A stretch of 64,000 nt of DNA from Undaria pinnatifida. Lineage: Eukaryota > Sar > Phaeophyceae > Laminariales > Alariaceae. The DNA lies in contig JABAKD010000020.1 in the NCBI GenBank assembly GCA_012845835.1, forward strand, positions 6,489,915-6,553,914, written 5' to 3'. Position 1 is the first letter of the stretch; each line of letters begins with the position of its first letter. The notes under the pieces are model-generated. The model saw nothing but the letters and a program-made list of their open reading frames with translations, searched no databases and was not told the origin of the DNA. This document shows positions 35,401 to 47,019 of this stretch, in pieces. The translations under genes and the position numbers were made by a program.

Positions 35401-38400
35401 GTGACTTAGGTAGGTACACGACGAGAAGCATTGCCAAAATATTACATTACTTGCGACGATTTTGGGCCAAGGAGCCCCGTCGTTCAGATATGATTTCGGG
35501 CGAAAAGTGCCACCTTTGTCGTAGCACACGTATTTATAGTTTCATGGTTGTACAACACGTGCGCATCATGAGCTTGACTTGTACTGTCTGTATTTTCTCG
35601 CCGTGTCTGCCGCGTTGTCCTCGCCCGTGGATTCCGTGTATCGCCCGTCCCGCTCCCCACCCCACGCGTAGCGAATCGTGGTTGCTTTCCGAGGGTCCGT
35701 TGGCACGAAGAACTGGATCGACAACCTCAGGTGAAAATGATTGGGGGCGCTCGGGAGCGAGGGCGGTGCGCGTGTCTTGGCGGCCATCTTGGTAGGTGAC
35801 CCGGTTGGCATCGGTGCACGGCCGACCCTTGGGAACGCGTGTAGTTTCGCATGCTCTTGTCTCGCGCGCGCCAATATTTTGTTCTAGCCTCTCGTGTTAT
35901 CGCACGCTGCGCACATTGTCGCCGTCACCAACTGTGCCGACCGTCGTTGAACCGCTTTATTTTTCTTTTGTATACCTGTGACGGTTTTGAAGTGGTGCTT
36001 TTAAGCCGCGTCTTTGAATCGGTTTTTGAAATGATGGAAGGCGTCTTGTTTCCTCGCCGCAGGTTCTTGCAAACGGAGTTCAACCTGGACCAGATGATGC
36101 CGAAGGGCCGAGAGTCGGAGGCCCCTGCAGTGATTGCGGAAGACATCGACGTCCATGCGGCGAAAACCCTTCATGAAGTCGTTAAGCACATGACGTCCGG
36201 AGACGAGGGAGAGGTGAGGGCCGCGCCGCGCTGGGTAGGTAGGCGGGGGAGGAGGAGCGGTAAGTATAGAGGGAGAAGGAGGGCGGTTGGGGTTTCGGTC
36301 CCGGCTCTCTCGAGTTGCGTCCTCTCGCCAATCGGAGTTGGTAATGCACGTCGCGTTCTTCAGCTCACCTGGCAATGGCAGTACAATGGTCCTTCCCCCC
36401 TGCAGGGGTGGGGGAGGGAGGCTTGGCAGGGGGGCGCGTGACCGATCCGCCGCAAGCCGCAAGGGCGTGTGCAGATGTGCCTTCCTTGTTGTACACGTGC
36501 TACATAACCATCAAGAGCTGTGTGTCCGGTATTGCGTTTATTTTTGTAGCCACCACTTCGTCAACCACACCCCCCATCCCCGGCTCTACCCCCCCCCCCC
36601 CCCCCCTCCCTTCCCCACCCTCCACCCCCGCACCCGTCGATCCTTGCTTCTCTTTCTCCGTTAATCCACTACACTCGCCAAACGCCACCAACCTTTACGA
36701 CTAGGAGGATGAGACGCAGGCCGCCGCCAACAATCCCAACGACAAGTCGGTTCCGCCCATCACCACTGACTACGCTTCCGGCTCCGGCGTCACCCCAACC
36801 CGTCTTCCCACGGAAAGCTATGCGGAAATCGTTGCGAACGCCGCGGGGTGGGCGACAGCGGCATCACCCCCTATCGCGCGACGCCGAAGGGCCAAAAGTG
36901 GAGGTAGCGGTGACGGAGGCTCTGATTCGAAGGCAACACACCTTCCCAGCCCCGCCGGCGCTGAACAGAGCGGTGGTGGCGGCAGTTTCAACCGTGATTG
37001 CGGCTCCACGGACAGTGCCACCGACGACGCTGTCAATTTCGTGGGCGGTAACAACCAGACGGTCGCGAATAAGCCGTCGTCGGTGAGGTTATCTTCGGAG
37101 ACCTCGTCCGCTGGCACCCGGCGTGACGTGCACGGCATCGGCCGCAGCGGAAGCAGCGGTGGCGGCGGCATGAGGGGGAGTGGCAGCGGGTCGTTCGCGG
37201 GAGACGACGGCAGCGGCAGCGACAGGCAGCGGTCCCGAGCGATTTCACCTTCCGGCATTCGCGCCGTCCTGAAGGGCTTCTCGCTAGTTCCGTGGCAGTT
37301 TCGCGAGTCATGGGACCGTGACCCCGTCGTCGCCCCCCGCAATAAGGGCATGCGTTCTACGCCAATTCTCAGAAGTGCCAGTGGTCTCGATGGCAAAGCC
37401 GGCGCTGCCTCGGGTGCGGGGGAGAAGGGGGATGTCCGGAGGCGAGGCTCCAGCGGTCTCGATGGCAAAGCCGGTGCCACCTCGGGTGCAGGAGCAAAGG
37501 AGAATGCCCAGAGGCGAGGCTCCGCCCCCGCCTCCCCCACTACCGCTGCTGCCGCCAGCGCCGCCCCCGCCGGTAACGTTAACCGGAACGAAGCGGGCCA
37601 CAACGAGGAGGAAAAAGCGTTGGGAGGGTGTGACGAGCCCTCTTCCCCTCCGAGCGGGTCCGTGGGAAGCTGGTGGGGCCCGGAGCTGGGCAGGCCCCGT
37701 ATCGGCCGCAGCCACTCCATGACCGTGGTAGACGACATAGAGAAGGGCAAGCGGCTGTTTCTGACAGGACACCAGGAAGGGAGGGTTTGGCCGACCTCGA
37801 TGGCCCTGTTCGCCAAGGGCGGCGTGCGCGCACGGAACCGCGCGGCGTCGTACGACCACGCGGCGATGCTGGAGGCGCAAGGGGCGGCGGAGGAAGCAGG
37901 CCACGGAAGGGGCGGCGCGTCGTGGCGGGCCATGTCCTTCTATCATGGGGGAGCGGGGCGGTGGCAGGTGAGCCGTCGGTAGCGGCGTAAAGGTGGTGAA
38001 CCAGGCGTTCGGGCTCCTTCACTTGGCGTCCGGTTACGTAGTTTTTCTTTCTTTATTGGGTGCCATCATGCCGTCGCGCTCTCGGTCGTGTCTGTCAGCT
38101 TCTGGTCCTTGGTGTGCCTTTTGCCGTTTTTTTTTCTAGTGGTCCGCAGCCTTTTTCCCGCGCTGGAGCAGTGATGACCGTGACCGGAATTTCCCGCCCC
38201 CCTCGTCTTTCTCCCGTTTATGTCGGGGCGTCTGTGCATGAGAGGGAACCGAAATACGGCACGCCTAAACCCCAGCACAGTCGCGGGACGAGGACATTTG
38301 GGTGTTTACTCTATCCGCGCAGGGGACAGCTTCATTTAGAAGTCGCTGCAGCTTGTCCACTGCTTCCGGACTATATGCCTCTGTACGAGTTATGATAACG

Positions 38401-41400
38401 GATTGTCCGAAAGGTTGGTTTCCTGGGCAGGGTACAAACTGTTGCTTGTGCACGTGTCCAACCCCCCGACAGTAGTTGATTTTTTGCCCTACGTTGTTGC
38501 TATGTTTTGCTTTTATTTCCTTATCGGGTTTATCCCCTCACCCGAGGCATGCCCAAGCCCTCTCCGTTTCATTTCTTCGTTTCGTGTTGCTTCTTTCACC
38601 CTCACCTCGAGCTCAAGGCGCACGCGGGTTCGCTTTCGCGCTGCCCTCTCACACTGCCCTCTCACCCCCCCCCCTCCTCCCCAGGGGAATGATCGAATCA
38701 CGTCGTGTGAATATGGTAAGGCGCCCACGAGGCAGTTACATAGTAATACCCTTTGCTGTATCTGGAGTGACCCCCAGAAAACAAAGTAACTCATTGGCGC
38801 TGTCATCCGTCAGCAGGAAAGTAGGCACAAGGTGCCGAAAACCGTCTCACGAGCGGTTCTTGGAAGGATGCAGTTCACCCTTCATGCGACTCGCCGAACA
38901 CCTCACGGCGGTTCGCGCTTGGTGCAAGCAATGTGTGCCTGGTTGGTGAAAATCCGACGCGCTCCGTCCCGATGTAGTAGGGATGCGAGGGTCTATGGTC
39001 ATACGACTACGGCCATGCACAAACTTAGTACACCCCCCCCCCTGGTGTCTTGGCATTATTGTCCTTTTTCAACCATGCTAACTAACCCTAGCCCTAACCC
39101 ATACGAAATACCGATCGAAGTGCCTCTGATGACATCACTGGGGTAAAATGGTTCGAAATGTCAAATAATGTGTATCGTTGCCCCCCCCCCCCCCCCCCCA
39201 CACACACACACATCTTCAATTGCACGCGGCCGTGGGCAGGGTTCGCCCGGCGTGATGGAAGGCCTGGGCCGTGGGCTCGTACGGCGCGGTGAAGGTTTTG
39301 TTCGAGGCACGGAGGCGGGACTAGACAGGGCGGCGAAGGCGGCGAGGAGGGGTCTCGAAGTCGCTGACAATGCGGCCCACGTGATTGGTATTCACCGCAT
39401 CCCGTTACTGAGGCAGTACCTGTGGGGACAGGTCCACACCGGTTTCTGGACCTCCTACGAGGTGGGTCCTTCCAACAAACTACCACAGCCGGAGTTATGT
39501 GCCCGGTATGGAGGGCGGGAGGGAAGGGACGGCGCTTGAGTTGGAAGTTTTGGAGCGGTCGGAGGAAAGGGGCTGGCTGGCGCAGTTGCACCAGCAGCAG
39601 TTGCAGCAGCAGTAACAGCAGTAGCAGTAGCCCTGGGTGATATATATGTTCTATTGTGTTTCCAGTGCGTGCACTAAGCGCCTGTGCCCGTTACCTCTGG
39701 GTCTCCACCGTGGACTCCCTCTGGCGTTCGTCTCTGCGTCCGTTTGTTGGTTCTCAGGCTGTGAGGGGGGAGGTCCACGCCACCGTCCGCAAGACGATGG
39801 TGGACTGGCTATTGAGCGAAGACAACCCCCCAGACATCAAGCTTTACGTGACGGGGCACTCTATGGGAGGGGCCCTCGCCACTCATTGCGCTTTGGATCT
39901 GAAGGTTCGTGTGTGCGTGTATGTTAACCTCGCGAGCGAGAGGGAGTGAGGGAGATACAAAGACAGAGCAGAAGAGCGCTCTCTGCGTCGCGAGTCGCAA
40001 CGGATATAACGGCGCGGAGCTGCTGATGCCGCGTGGACGTTGCTTCCCTTTAACACGCTAACAGCAATCGGTGCATGTGCGGAGTTGGAATTGGAGGGGG
40101 CCGCAGCGGCAAGGTAGCTGTGCCTTGTTGCCTGAAGCATCGCCGTGCAACATCTTAGTGGTGACACGATCGTATCGTTCGATGGCACAGCCTAAAAGCA
40201 CACATATGCACATGCACACGCACACGAGGGGAGACATGCATGCCCGCGCAAGCTTGCTCGCCTGCCCGCTCTTATCTCCTCCTTCCATACGTCCACCGCT
40301 TAAGACTCCGCGTGCTGTGCGGCAACACAGGGCAATGAAAATGTTGCGGGGGCGGAGCGGGTTGCAGCAACCGCGACAAACACGATGGTGTTGGCTTATC
40401 CCCTTTTCCCCTTACCCCGCCCCGCCCCCCGTTTATATTATCTAATTATATCTCCACTGTATGTCTGTCTCTGTGTCCCTCTCTCTCCTTCCCCTCCTCC
40501 TTTTCCGCTTGCGGCGCCGGCAGCTGCACACGATCGACAAAATCCAGGCCCGTCTTGGACATTTCGTTCGCGTGCGTCGGACCCTTCTGCAGCGGGCCAT
40601 GCGTGCCCTCCCGCGAAGCCTCAATCAGCGCCGTCGGCAGCAGCAACAGCAGCAGCAACAACAACAACAGCAACAACACAACCAGCAGCAGCAGCGACGA
40701 AAAGAACGCGACGAAGTCGGCCGTAGCGGGCTGGAGATCCCCGAATGGCGCCCCGAACCGCAGGCGCAGACGCGGGTGCCCTCAAGCGAGAGGGTGAGTG
40801 AGGCGGCGGCGGCTGTGGCTGGGACAGTGGCGGCGGGGGCGAGCAACGCGCTGCGGCGGGTCGGCACGTTGGGAATGCGTCGCCAACGGATGGGGTCTCC
40901 TTCGTCCGCGACGCCGAGGGTGCCCCCGGGGGGCGGGGGTGGAGAGGATGTCCCCGCCACCCGAGCCTCCGACGAAGCTGGTCTCACCGCGAAGGCGGCC
41001 GCCACCGCCACCGCCGACGGTGACGGTGTCGGTGTCGGCAACGGCGACGTCGACGCGCGCAAGCGAAAGCTTGCCGTGGAAGACAAGAGCGCCATCGAGG
41101 GCAGCGTCTCTGTCGTTGCTGACGGCAGCACCGGACATGGTACAAGGACGGCTACAGACAGTGCCAAGGACTTACGCAGAACCGGCAGCGCCAGCTGCAG
41201 CACCGGAGAACCCCGGGATGAAGGCGAGGGCGGTCCGGATTGTGGGACGCGAAAGGTCACTCGCCACCCGATTACAGACGTTGATAGCACTGACCGCGCG
41301 GGTACCACCGGTGTCAGCGGCAGCAAGGTGTTGCGGAGGGTGGCGTCGCGCCTGAATACGGCGGCGAGCGCCCGGGACCCTCGGAAAGTAGCGAACAGCC

Positions 41401-43114
41401 CGGTGCCCCCCTTCCCCTCTAACACGACCGGCGACCAAGGCGGCGGGGGCGGGGAATGTCCCCGGGGCACAATAGAGCTGCACATGGTGTCCTTCGGGGC
41501 TCCGCGAGTAGGCAACACGATTTACGCGGCGAGGTACAACGACGTCGTGCCTCATAGCTTCCGCGTGGTGGTGGACGGCGATCCTGTGCCGGTGAGCCGG
41601 ATGCCGAGCATCAAGATACGAACATATCCGGGACGCTCACCTGAAGCTTGGGTGGCTTCCGCGGCTGCTACTTGTGTCGCTAACTTCCCTTCCCCTCGAC
41701 GCCCAAGCTTCCCCAACCCAAACAAAACTACCCGCCTGATGTACCCCCCCCCCCCCTCGCTATCCTTCACGGCCTTCCGGCTTTCCCGCCTCCCGCCTTG
41801 CGCGATCTCCTTCTCCGTCAAACTTGTGTGCAAAATTGCGGCAGGGTGTACCCAGCTGGTGGTACACGCACGTAGGTACAAAAGTGCTGATCGACGGGAA
41901 GGGGAAGGGGAGCTTGATCATGGACCCCAGCTTCGTGGAGAAACGCTTTTTCGTCCGCGCGAAGAGATACGTGCTGTCCCACCTCGTCGAAGCTTACCAG
42001 ACGGGGTTACGAGGCAACTTGCTGCAGGTGGTAATTTGTGTGTTGGTAGTGGTGTTGGTGACGGTGATGACCCGCTGCATCCAACGTGTACGGCCTGTTG
42101 ATCCTGGGATTCCTTTTTTGTTGTTGTGGCTGCTGCTGCTGCTGTCGCTGTTGCTCATGGTGTGGGTTGTTCGTTGCTGTTTTTGTTTTGTGTTTTCGTG
42201 CGTGTACCGTTGTTGTTCTGTTGTCATTGCCGTTGCTGCTGTAGTTGTTTTTTTTTGAGTGGCGAAGGGGTTACCGTTCCTCCGCCTTGGCAACCTAACA
42301 TATGCCTCATGCCGACCGTGTCTCCCCCCCCCAGGTCACGGCGGGGTAACTGCGATTGAACGAAACTAAAAAAGGTGCCAAGGGTGTTGAATTATCTGTT
42401 GCTTCCCACCTTCTCGACAACGCGGGGGGTCAATTCGAGAACACGTTAGGGACCCGCGCTCCACGCCAACCTGTCTATCAGGAAGGGGGAGGGAGGGACA
42501 CGCCGATCGCGAATCGGCTTTTCGTCAGCGCCCTGACACCCCACCCGCCCCCCCGCCCTCCCTTTCGCTCTCCACATTCGCGCTTGTTTCCATTTTTGTA
42601 AAAACCAAAACAGGCGGTGCCTGCCAATGTGGCCGAAAGTCTCCCGGCCCACTGGCCCTTCGGGGTCCCCGCCGACGACTCCTCCGCCGACTCGACATCC
42701 TCGAAGGAGGAGGCCGAAGACTCGGACGGGGATGGACTGGTGCTGCTCCGTCCGTCCTCTCCCTCCGTCTCCGTGCATCAGGACGACATCGCTCAACACG
42801 CGCTCAACGCTCTCAACAGAGCCGACATGCTTAATCGCGGCGCGTCGTTCCGGCGCGTCCCCGGCTTCGGCCATACCCCTGGAGGGACTACTCCTGCCGA
42901 GGTGGCGGCGACGGCGGCAGCAGCGAAAGCTTCAGCGGCGGCAAGAGGAGCGGTGGCGACGGCGGCGGTGCAGGAGGGTCATAACGGGAAGCTTGCCCCC
43001 CCCGCAACTTCCGTCGTAGCCGAATCCGCGACGGTGGAGGAAGGGCGGGCGGGGGGCTGGATTAAAGCAACGGCAGCGGTGGCGGCCGCGGCGACGCCCG
43101 TGGCGGCAGTTTGA
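20468..43114 (+). CDS. Wntless-like membrane domain fused to class 3 lipase
   Basis: Twenty exons join in phase: 20468-22217, 22719-23281, 23821-23940, 27355-27594, 27760-27993, 29040-29285, 30314-30451, 31733-31876, 32463-32585, 33029-33133, 33863-34059, 34916-35087, 35672-35730, 36063-36213, 36705-37967, 39240-39461, 39758-39904, 40524-41591, 41845-42027 and 42614-43114. The total is 2542 codons including the stop. Domain order: Ser/Gly/Asp-rich tail (exon 1), first membrane helix and lumenal domain (2-4), seven more membrane helices (5-10), then lipase (11-19) and an Ala-rich tail. The membrane part resembles Wntless. The lipase has AFRGS, GHSMGG, DGDPVP and a C-terminal His. Expected role: hydrolysis of an acyl glycerolipid at an endomembrane, by analogy with diacylglycerol lipase. 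Exon 4 has an in-frame TGA at 27466. The start ATG is the first in a long open frame and is not certain. Confidence 0.72.
20577..20925 (+). repeat. Imperfect CAG/GGC trinucleotide repeat in exon 1
   Basis: About 115 imperfect triplets (AGC, GGC, AAC, CAG types) encode a Ser/Gly/Asn/Arg-rich tract in the frame that continues into the rest of exon 1. The other frames give poly-Ala or poly-Cys-like products and are shadows. A GAC run at about 21105-21180 encodes an Asp-rich patch. Confidence 0.7.
24551..25487 (-). repeat. Tandem array of SINE-like units (three full, one partial)
   Basis: Units start at about 24551, 24828, 25124 and 25408, each 277-296 bases except the truncated last one. Each full unit holds a GTATTAGTCCGTTTGACCAC start, the complement of an A-box-like segment, an ACGGCGGGATAGCAGGTCG core and the complement of a B box, GATTTGAACCC (the third has GATTTGTACCC). 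The same family is dispersed at 16.9, 17.8 and 18.4 kb. Confidence 0.65.
26213..26299 (+). repeat. Two-copy 43-bp tandem repeat
   Basis: Two nearly identical units, GATCCCANACCTGGGGAAC followed by T-rich AGGCATTA, lie next to each other in intron 3. Confidence 0.6.
27466..27468 (+). other. In-frame TGA inside exon 4 of the Wntless-lipase gene
   Basis: The frame entering at acceptor 27355 and leaving at donor 27594 is phase 0 at both ends and matches its neighbours, yet reads ...VYYYC then TGA then MMFGGVMCVV.... No acceptor AG lies between the stop and the downstream coding stretch. Selenocysteine, a mutant allele, a sequence error or a wrong exon model are all possible. Confidence 0.5.
28025..28385 (+). 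repeat. Degenerate intronic minisatellite (G-rich)
   Basis: Irregular units of roughly 55-75 bases sharing a GGGTTGTGTTT core and a GCNCTGTGTTTTC segment fill the start of intron 5 of the Wntless-lipase gene. Confidence 0.45.
29335..29545 (+). repeat. GGTTCGCG/GGTTCGTG short tandem repeats
   Basis: Many imperfect 8-12 base units of GGTTCGCGGTTCG type occupy the start of intron 6 of the Wntless-lipase gene, interrupted by a unique stretch at about 29426-29510. Confidence 0.55.
30605..30950 (+). repeat. ~60-bp minisatellite in intron 7
   Basis: Five to six imperfect units carry GNNGNAGGAACGACCATCG followed by TTGTCGG-like sequence at about 60-base spacing. No coding meaning is apparent. Confidence 0.5.
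31027..31052 (+). repeat. Poly-G tract
   Basis: An almost pure run of about 26 G in intron 7. Similar runs occur at 29696-29713, 50628-50647 and 56796-56813, and C runs at 16870-16887, 17456-17483 and 39180-39200. Confidence 0.8.
38702..39050 (+). repeat. Dispersed ~340-bp repeat, copy A
   Basis: Shares blocks with 55935-56283 over its whole length: ACGAGGCAGTTACATAGTA, CAGTTCACCCTTCAT, CACGGCGGTTC, GGTGCAAGCAATG and GGGATGCGNGGGTCTAT. It lies in intron 15 of the Wntless-lipase gene. No ORF or terminal repeat was recognised. Confidence 0.65.
40634..40700 (+). repeat. CAG/CAA repeat encoding polyglutamine
   Basis: A run of CAG and CAA codons, with one AAC and one CAC, encodes about 20 Gln near the start of exon 18 of the Wntless-lipase gene, within the insert between the nucleophile elbow and the next beta strand. 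Confidence 0.8.
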
Positions 43115-46100
43115 GCAGGTAATTGCGAAGACGGGCGCTCGTCAGGGCTTAGGCCTGCTTGCAGCGGAATGGCTGGTGGTGGTGGTGCTACTGGTGCTGG
43201 TGGTACTATTGTGTGACGCTTGCGGTTGATTTATACGGGGGAGTACCGTGATTGCAGCGGTAACAGCTTTTGGGAGGGGGCTGTGCGGGAAACCCGCGAG
43301 GAGAGCAGGGTGCACTACGAATTGCACTACGAATCGTCGTTTTCGGCAGCCCCTCGCTAGATTAAACCCATCTTGTTTTTGTTTATTTGTTTATCCTTGG
43401 AATCGTCCGCCGTTTTTTTAGGTAAGTGAACGAGGCGCCCCGGTTCCAATCGAGCGGAAACGGTAGAGATATGCATTTTAGACAGCGGTACATTTTATTT
43501 TTACTTCTTCGGTCAGCCGAGACGCACACGTTCCCCACCCGCAAAAGGCTGACCGCTAGCAGTTGCAGGGTGCCGAGGCATCGTACGCTTTTCGGGGCTC
43601 TGTCGAAGACGTGCGGGTTCGTAAGGCGTTGTCGCAGTTGCCGCCGCCGCCTTGTAAATGCGTTTCTCCGTATTCCCAGTTCCTGCCGTTTACTATAGTA
43701 ACGTCGTTTGGTCGCATAACGTTTAATTATACTGCTGTGTTTGGTCGCAGAGGCGTTGGTCGTTGGGAAAGAGCTAAACCCAATACGCGACCGAAGACAA
43801 ACATGTTGGAAGGCGGGATACGGGAGAATCGCCGACGGGGGGGGCGTTTTGGGAGGTCGAAGTAATACTCTCGCGACCTCTCGGGTAAGAATATGGCATG
43901 GCCGCAAATTATGAAATTAAAGCAATAATGAATAAAGGTATGGCACGGGGGTTGTATCAGAGATGAGTGCCGGGGGGAACAGCTCACGCGCGCCCTTGCG
44001 CACGGGGGTTCGTTAGAAATTGTGGCCCGTGTCCGCGGGCTGTTTAGGGATGGCGTTTGAGCTTCGAGTTAATCGACCAGGAGGCGACGCGGTAGAGACA
44101 CGATACATGCGTCGGTAGTTTGTTCAATAATAGGCCGAGCGACAGCGCGTAGAAGGCTTGCCGGTTTTGGTTTACTGCCAGATGATGAGGCACGACTAGT
44201 GTTAAGTGTGCAACAGCGCGATTAAAAAAGAAGATAATTAGGAACAACGAGAGGGGAAGGGATAGGGGAGAAGGGACAGAGGTGAAGGAAAGGGGCGCGG
44301 ACAAGTGTTCGTCCGCGACAGCTCTCGATTGGCCCGCCGGAGCGGGTCGCTTCGCTTTTGAACGCGCCTACTGGTCCCGCGTGAAAGCCTTTTGATTGGC
44401 AAGTTCGCGTAAGGGTAGAACATGGTTATTGCATCGGCGGTCGCTTGCTGGCCGCTTACCCTTGGTTGGAACGACTTTTGGTGTCGTCGACAGGGACCAC
44501 GCTCTGAATGCACTCGGGGATTACTGGGGCGTCGAGACGAAAGTCTGACCCCCCGGTACGTTTTGTCCCCGGATCGGTTTTTTACCGGGAAAGTTGCAAG
44601 GGGGAGGGAGGGAGGGAGGCTATCGTTGTTTCCGCTTGGCATCAGACCACAACTTGGGTGTTCATGGGCGTCGTGTTTTTTTATGCGTGTTTTTGTTTTT
44701 TGTTTGTCGGTGGCGATAAAGCCGTTGTCGCCGCCGATGTTGTGCCTTTTCTACCAAGTATGTTTGGCAAGGGGACACCGTTTAGGGGAAAACAGCCGGC
44801 GCATTCGTCGCTTGTGGGCAGAGGACGAGCGGCCTCCACCGCCTCTTGTCCGAAAAGGGCCTGGCGTGCTGCAAAGCGCACCTACCCATCCGAGACTCTC
44901 GATATCGCGACGCTTCTGGTGATCGTTGATTCGAGGGCAGTCTGCTGTGTTACCTGCTCCAGTGCGCTGGTGGTCCCGCCGCTTGTGCGCTGTTTGTGTT
45001 CGAACACGCCGGGACAGCAGTTTTTGCGGCAGACGGGCTTTCGGGGGTCGTGCAGTTGCCACCGGTGGGTGGTGCGTTGTGGCGGCGCGCGAGCGAGCTG
45101 CAAAGGCGAGAAATATTACAACCCGTTTAGAACTGAACCCACGTGTTTGCGGACTACCTGCGAGAAATTTTGTGTGGGATATTGTTTGCGGTTCTGAGAG
45201 GGTTGTGTGGGAGCGTCTGGTACCGTTTGCTGGTTTGAATGCGCTCGTTTGCGTGTGCTGCGGACGGTTGTCGCTGCTGTTGTTTTCATATCTCAGACGC
45301 TGCAGCGACTGCTTGCGATGCTTGCGATGCGCGCTCGACGGAGCGTACCGTTGGCGCGAGCTGTATGCTGCATGTGTTTGCGATCGACTCGTCTCGACCT
45401 GGGTATGCGCGGTTGTGTACAGTTGGTTTGAGGCGGCGTTTCGCTTAGTTTTTTGTGTTTTGTAGTGTGTTTGTACCTGGTAGTGTTTTTTTTGGAATGT
45501 TCGCATTATTAATAGTTGTGCCTGCCGGATCGACCTAATCGAAAAGGCGTTGCACTTTTGAGGGGATGACACGCTGCTACTGATTGGATAGGAGGTCGTA
45601 CATGATTACGGGGCCGTTGCGTGATGTGAATGTGCGCTGCGTGACGAGTGGGGTCGTGTTTTGTTGCCAGGTTTTCCTAAGTTCGAGCACGCGGAGCCTT
45701 GCGCTGAGGCGTTGTTTTGTTTTCGGTTTGATATGTCTTCCGTCATTGCCTGTGTCGTCTTCTTTTTGTCGCCTTTTTTTCTGTCTGTTGTAGTATATAC
45801 AGAGCAGCAGTAGAATGAGTTGAAGGTGAGGTTTCACAAGGTTAGAGGGCGTTTTTTAACGTTGTCTTGATCCAGCCCCATGGGGGCCAAACGTTGAACG
45901 GTAAGCTCTGCGATCAAACGATTTTAGGGTTGACGAGCTCACATGTATTAGTTGTGCTGCACGCACATAAATAAGGTTAGTCTTGCTTGTTGATTCTTGG
46001 TTAGTTGCAGTTTTATTTTGTGTCGTGGGTACGTCCGACGCGGCCGTGCTTACGCTTTACTTCCAAGCGGCGCAACTGACTCCGCGGGCTTGCGTATTCG

Positions 46101-47019
46101 TTAGGGGTGGGCTCCCAAGCGAGCCCTGTGTAGCCTTTCCAGAGCTTGGGAGGTTTCGATGCAAGAAAGGTAAATGTGCAGCAAACTGTAGTAATAATCG
46201 TGAGGATATAAATACAAATAATTATGTTCCGGCGGTGGAGGAGGGTGAAGTGCTGTTGAGATCCGCTGATCCGGGTTTGATGTGCCTGCGGAGACGAAAC
46301 AGTGGTTGTGTTCTATGCTCTCAGGGCTCCGGATCAATCGCTTCCGTAGTAGCTGGTGCACCCGTATGTGTTTCCGCGATGCTGTCTGGCGCCGTGCGTC
46401 AAGCGTCTCGACGTCGACTTGTAGTATTATTGGTTTGCCTGGTAGCTTCCTTCCATTCCGATGCAATTGATGCCCAGCACACCCACAGATGCAGCAGCGA
46501 AGAGCTAGGACCAGCTCCTGCCGCGAGGACACATGCGCGCACTCGCAGTTCCGCAGAAGCGGTGCGCTTCTTTGCCACAACAATCGTTATTTTTTGTTTC
46601 TAAGCCTTGTTGTCCGGCCGCGGATCACGGTGGCCACAACATTCAGTTATCACCACGCTACGATGTAGACCATGGGCGAAATCACCATATTCTGACAACA
46701 GCATCCACGAAACATCGATCACCCTCTCGGACAAGTTGGTTTTCAAATTATGCACATACCTTAGTCATAATGCAGCTTTTCTGGAACATCAAATAAGTTC
46801 TGAAAATACTCGGTCTACAAGAACACGTGCAATGCCCACCCCCGCCTCTATGCAAATAACATGACGGCGACCGGCAGCAGGCGCGGTTGAGAAACACCAG
46901 GGGGTTGGGCAACAGTACTGAAGGGGGGCGGTTCGTCATGGCGGTTGTGCCGCTTTGATACAGAGATGCATGGGTCCGGTCGAGGAATGACCAGCACCTG
47001 TTATTTGCGCGCAAAGAAA

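Larger units (their letters stand above)
34916..42027 (+). other. Class 3 lipase catalytic region (exons 12-19)
   Basis: Exon 12 begins the domain (LLELAWETYNDPP, then DTHCFVLQDKPRA). Exon 13 is the oxyanion strand RIVVAFRGSVGTKNWIDNLR. Exon 16 has VHTGFWTSYE. Exon 17 carries the nucleophile elbow GHSMGG, Ser codon at 39860-39862. Exon 18 has VSFGAPRVGN and DGDPVP, with Asp at 41580-41582. Exon 19 has YTHVG and SHLVEAY, with the likely catalytic His at 41980-41982. All three triad residues are therefore present. Two long low-complexity inserts interrupt the domain: exon 15 (421 residues) and the first ~300 residues of exon 18. Confidence 0.8.

Noticed and set aside
44508-45197. 229-residue plus-strand ORF with a hydrophobic stretch
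   Set aside because: Cys/Arg/Val-biased, overlapped by a longer minus-strand open frame, no motif and no splice partners; looks like chance in GC-rich DNA.
45983-46603. 206-residue plus-strand ORF with apparent signal peptide
   Set aside because: It opens with TTG, not ATG; the hydrophobic start is followed by no recognisable domain and the region lies in 3' flanking DNA.
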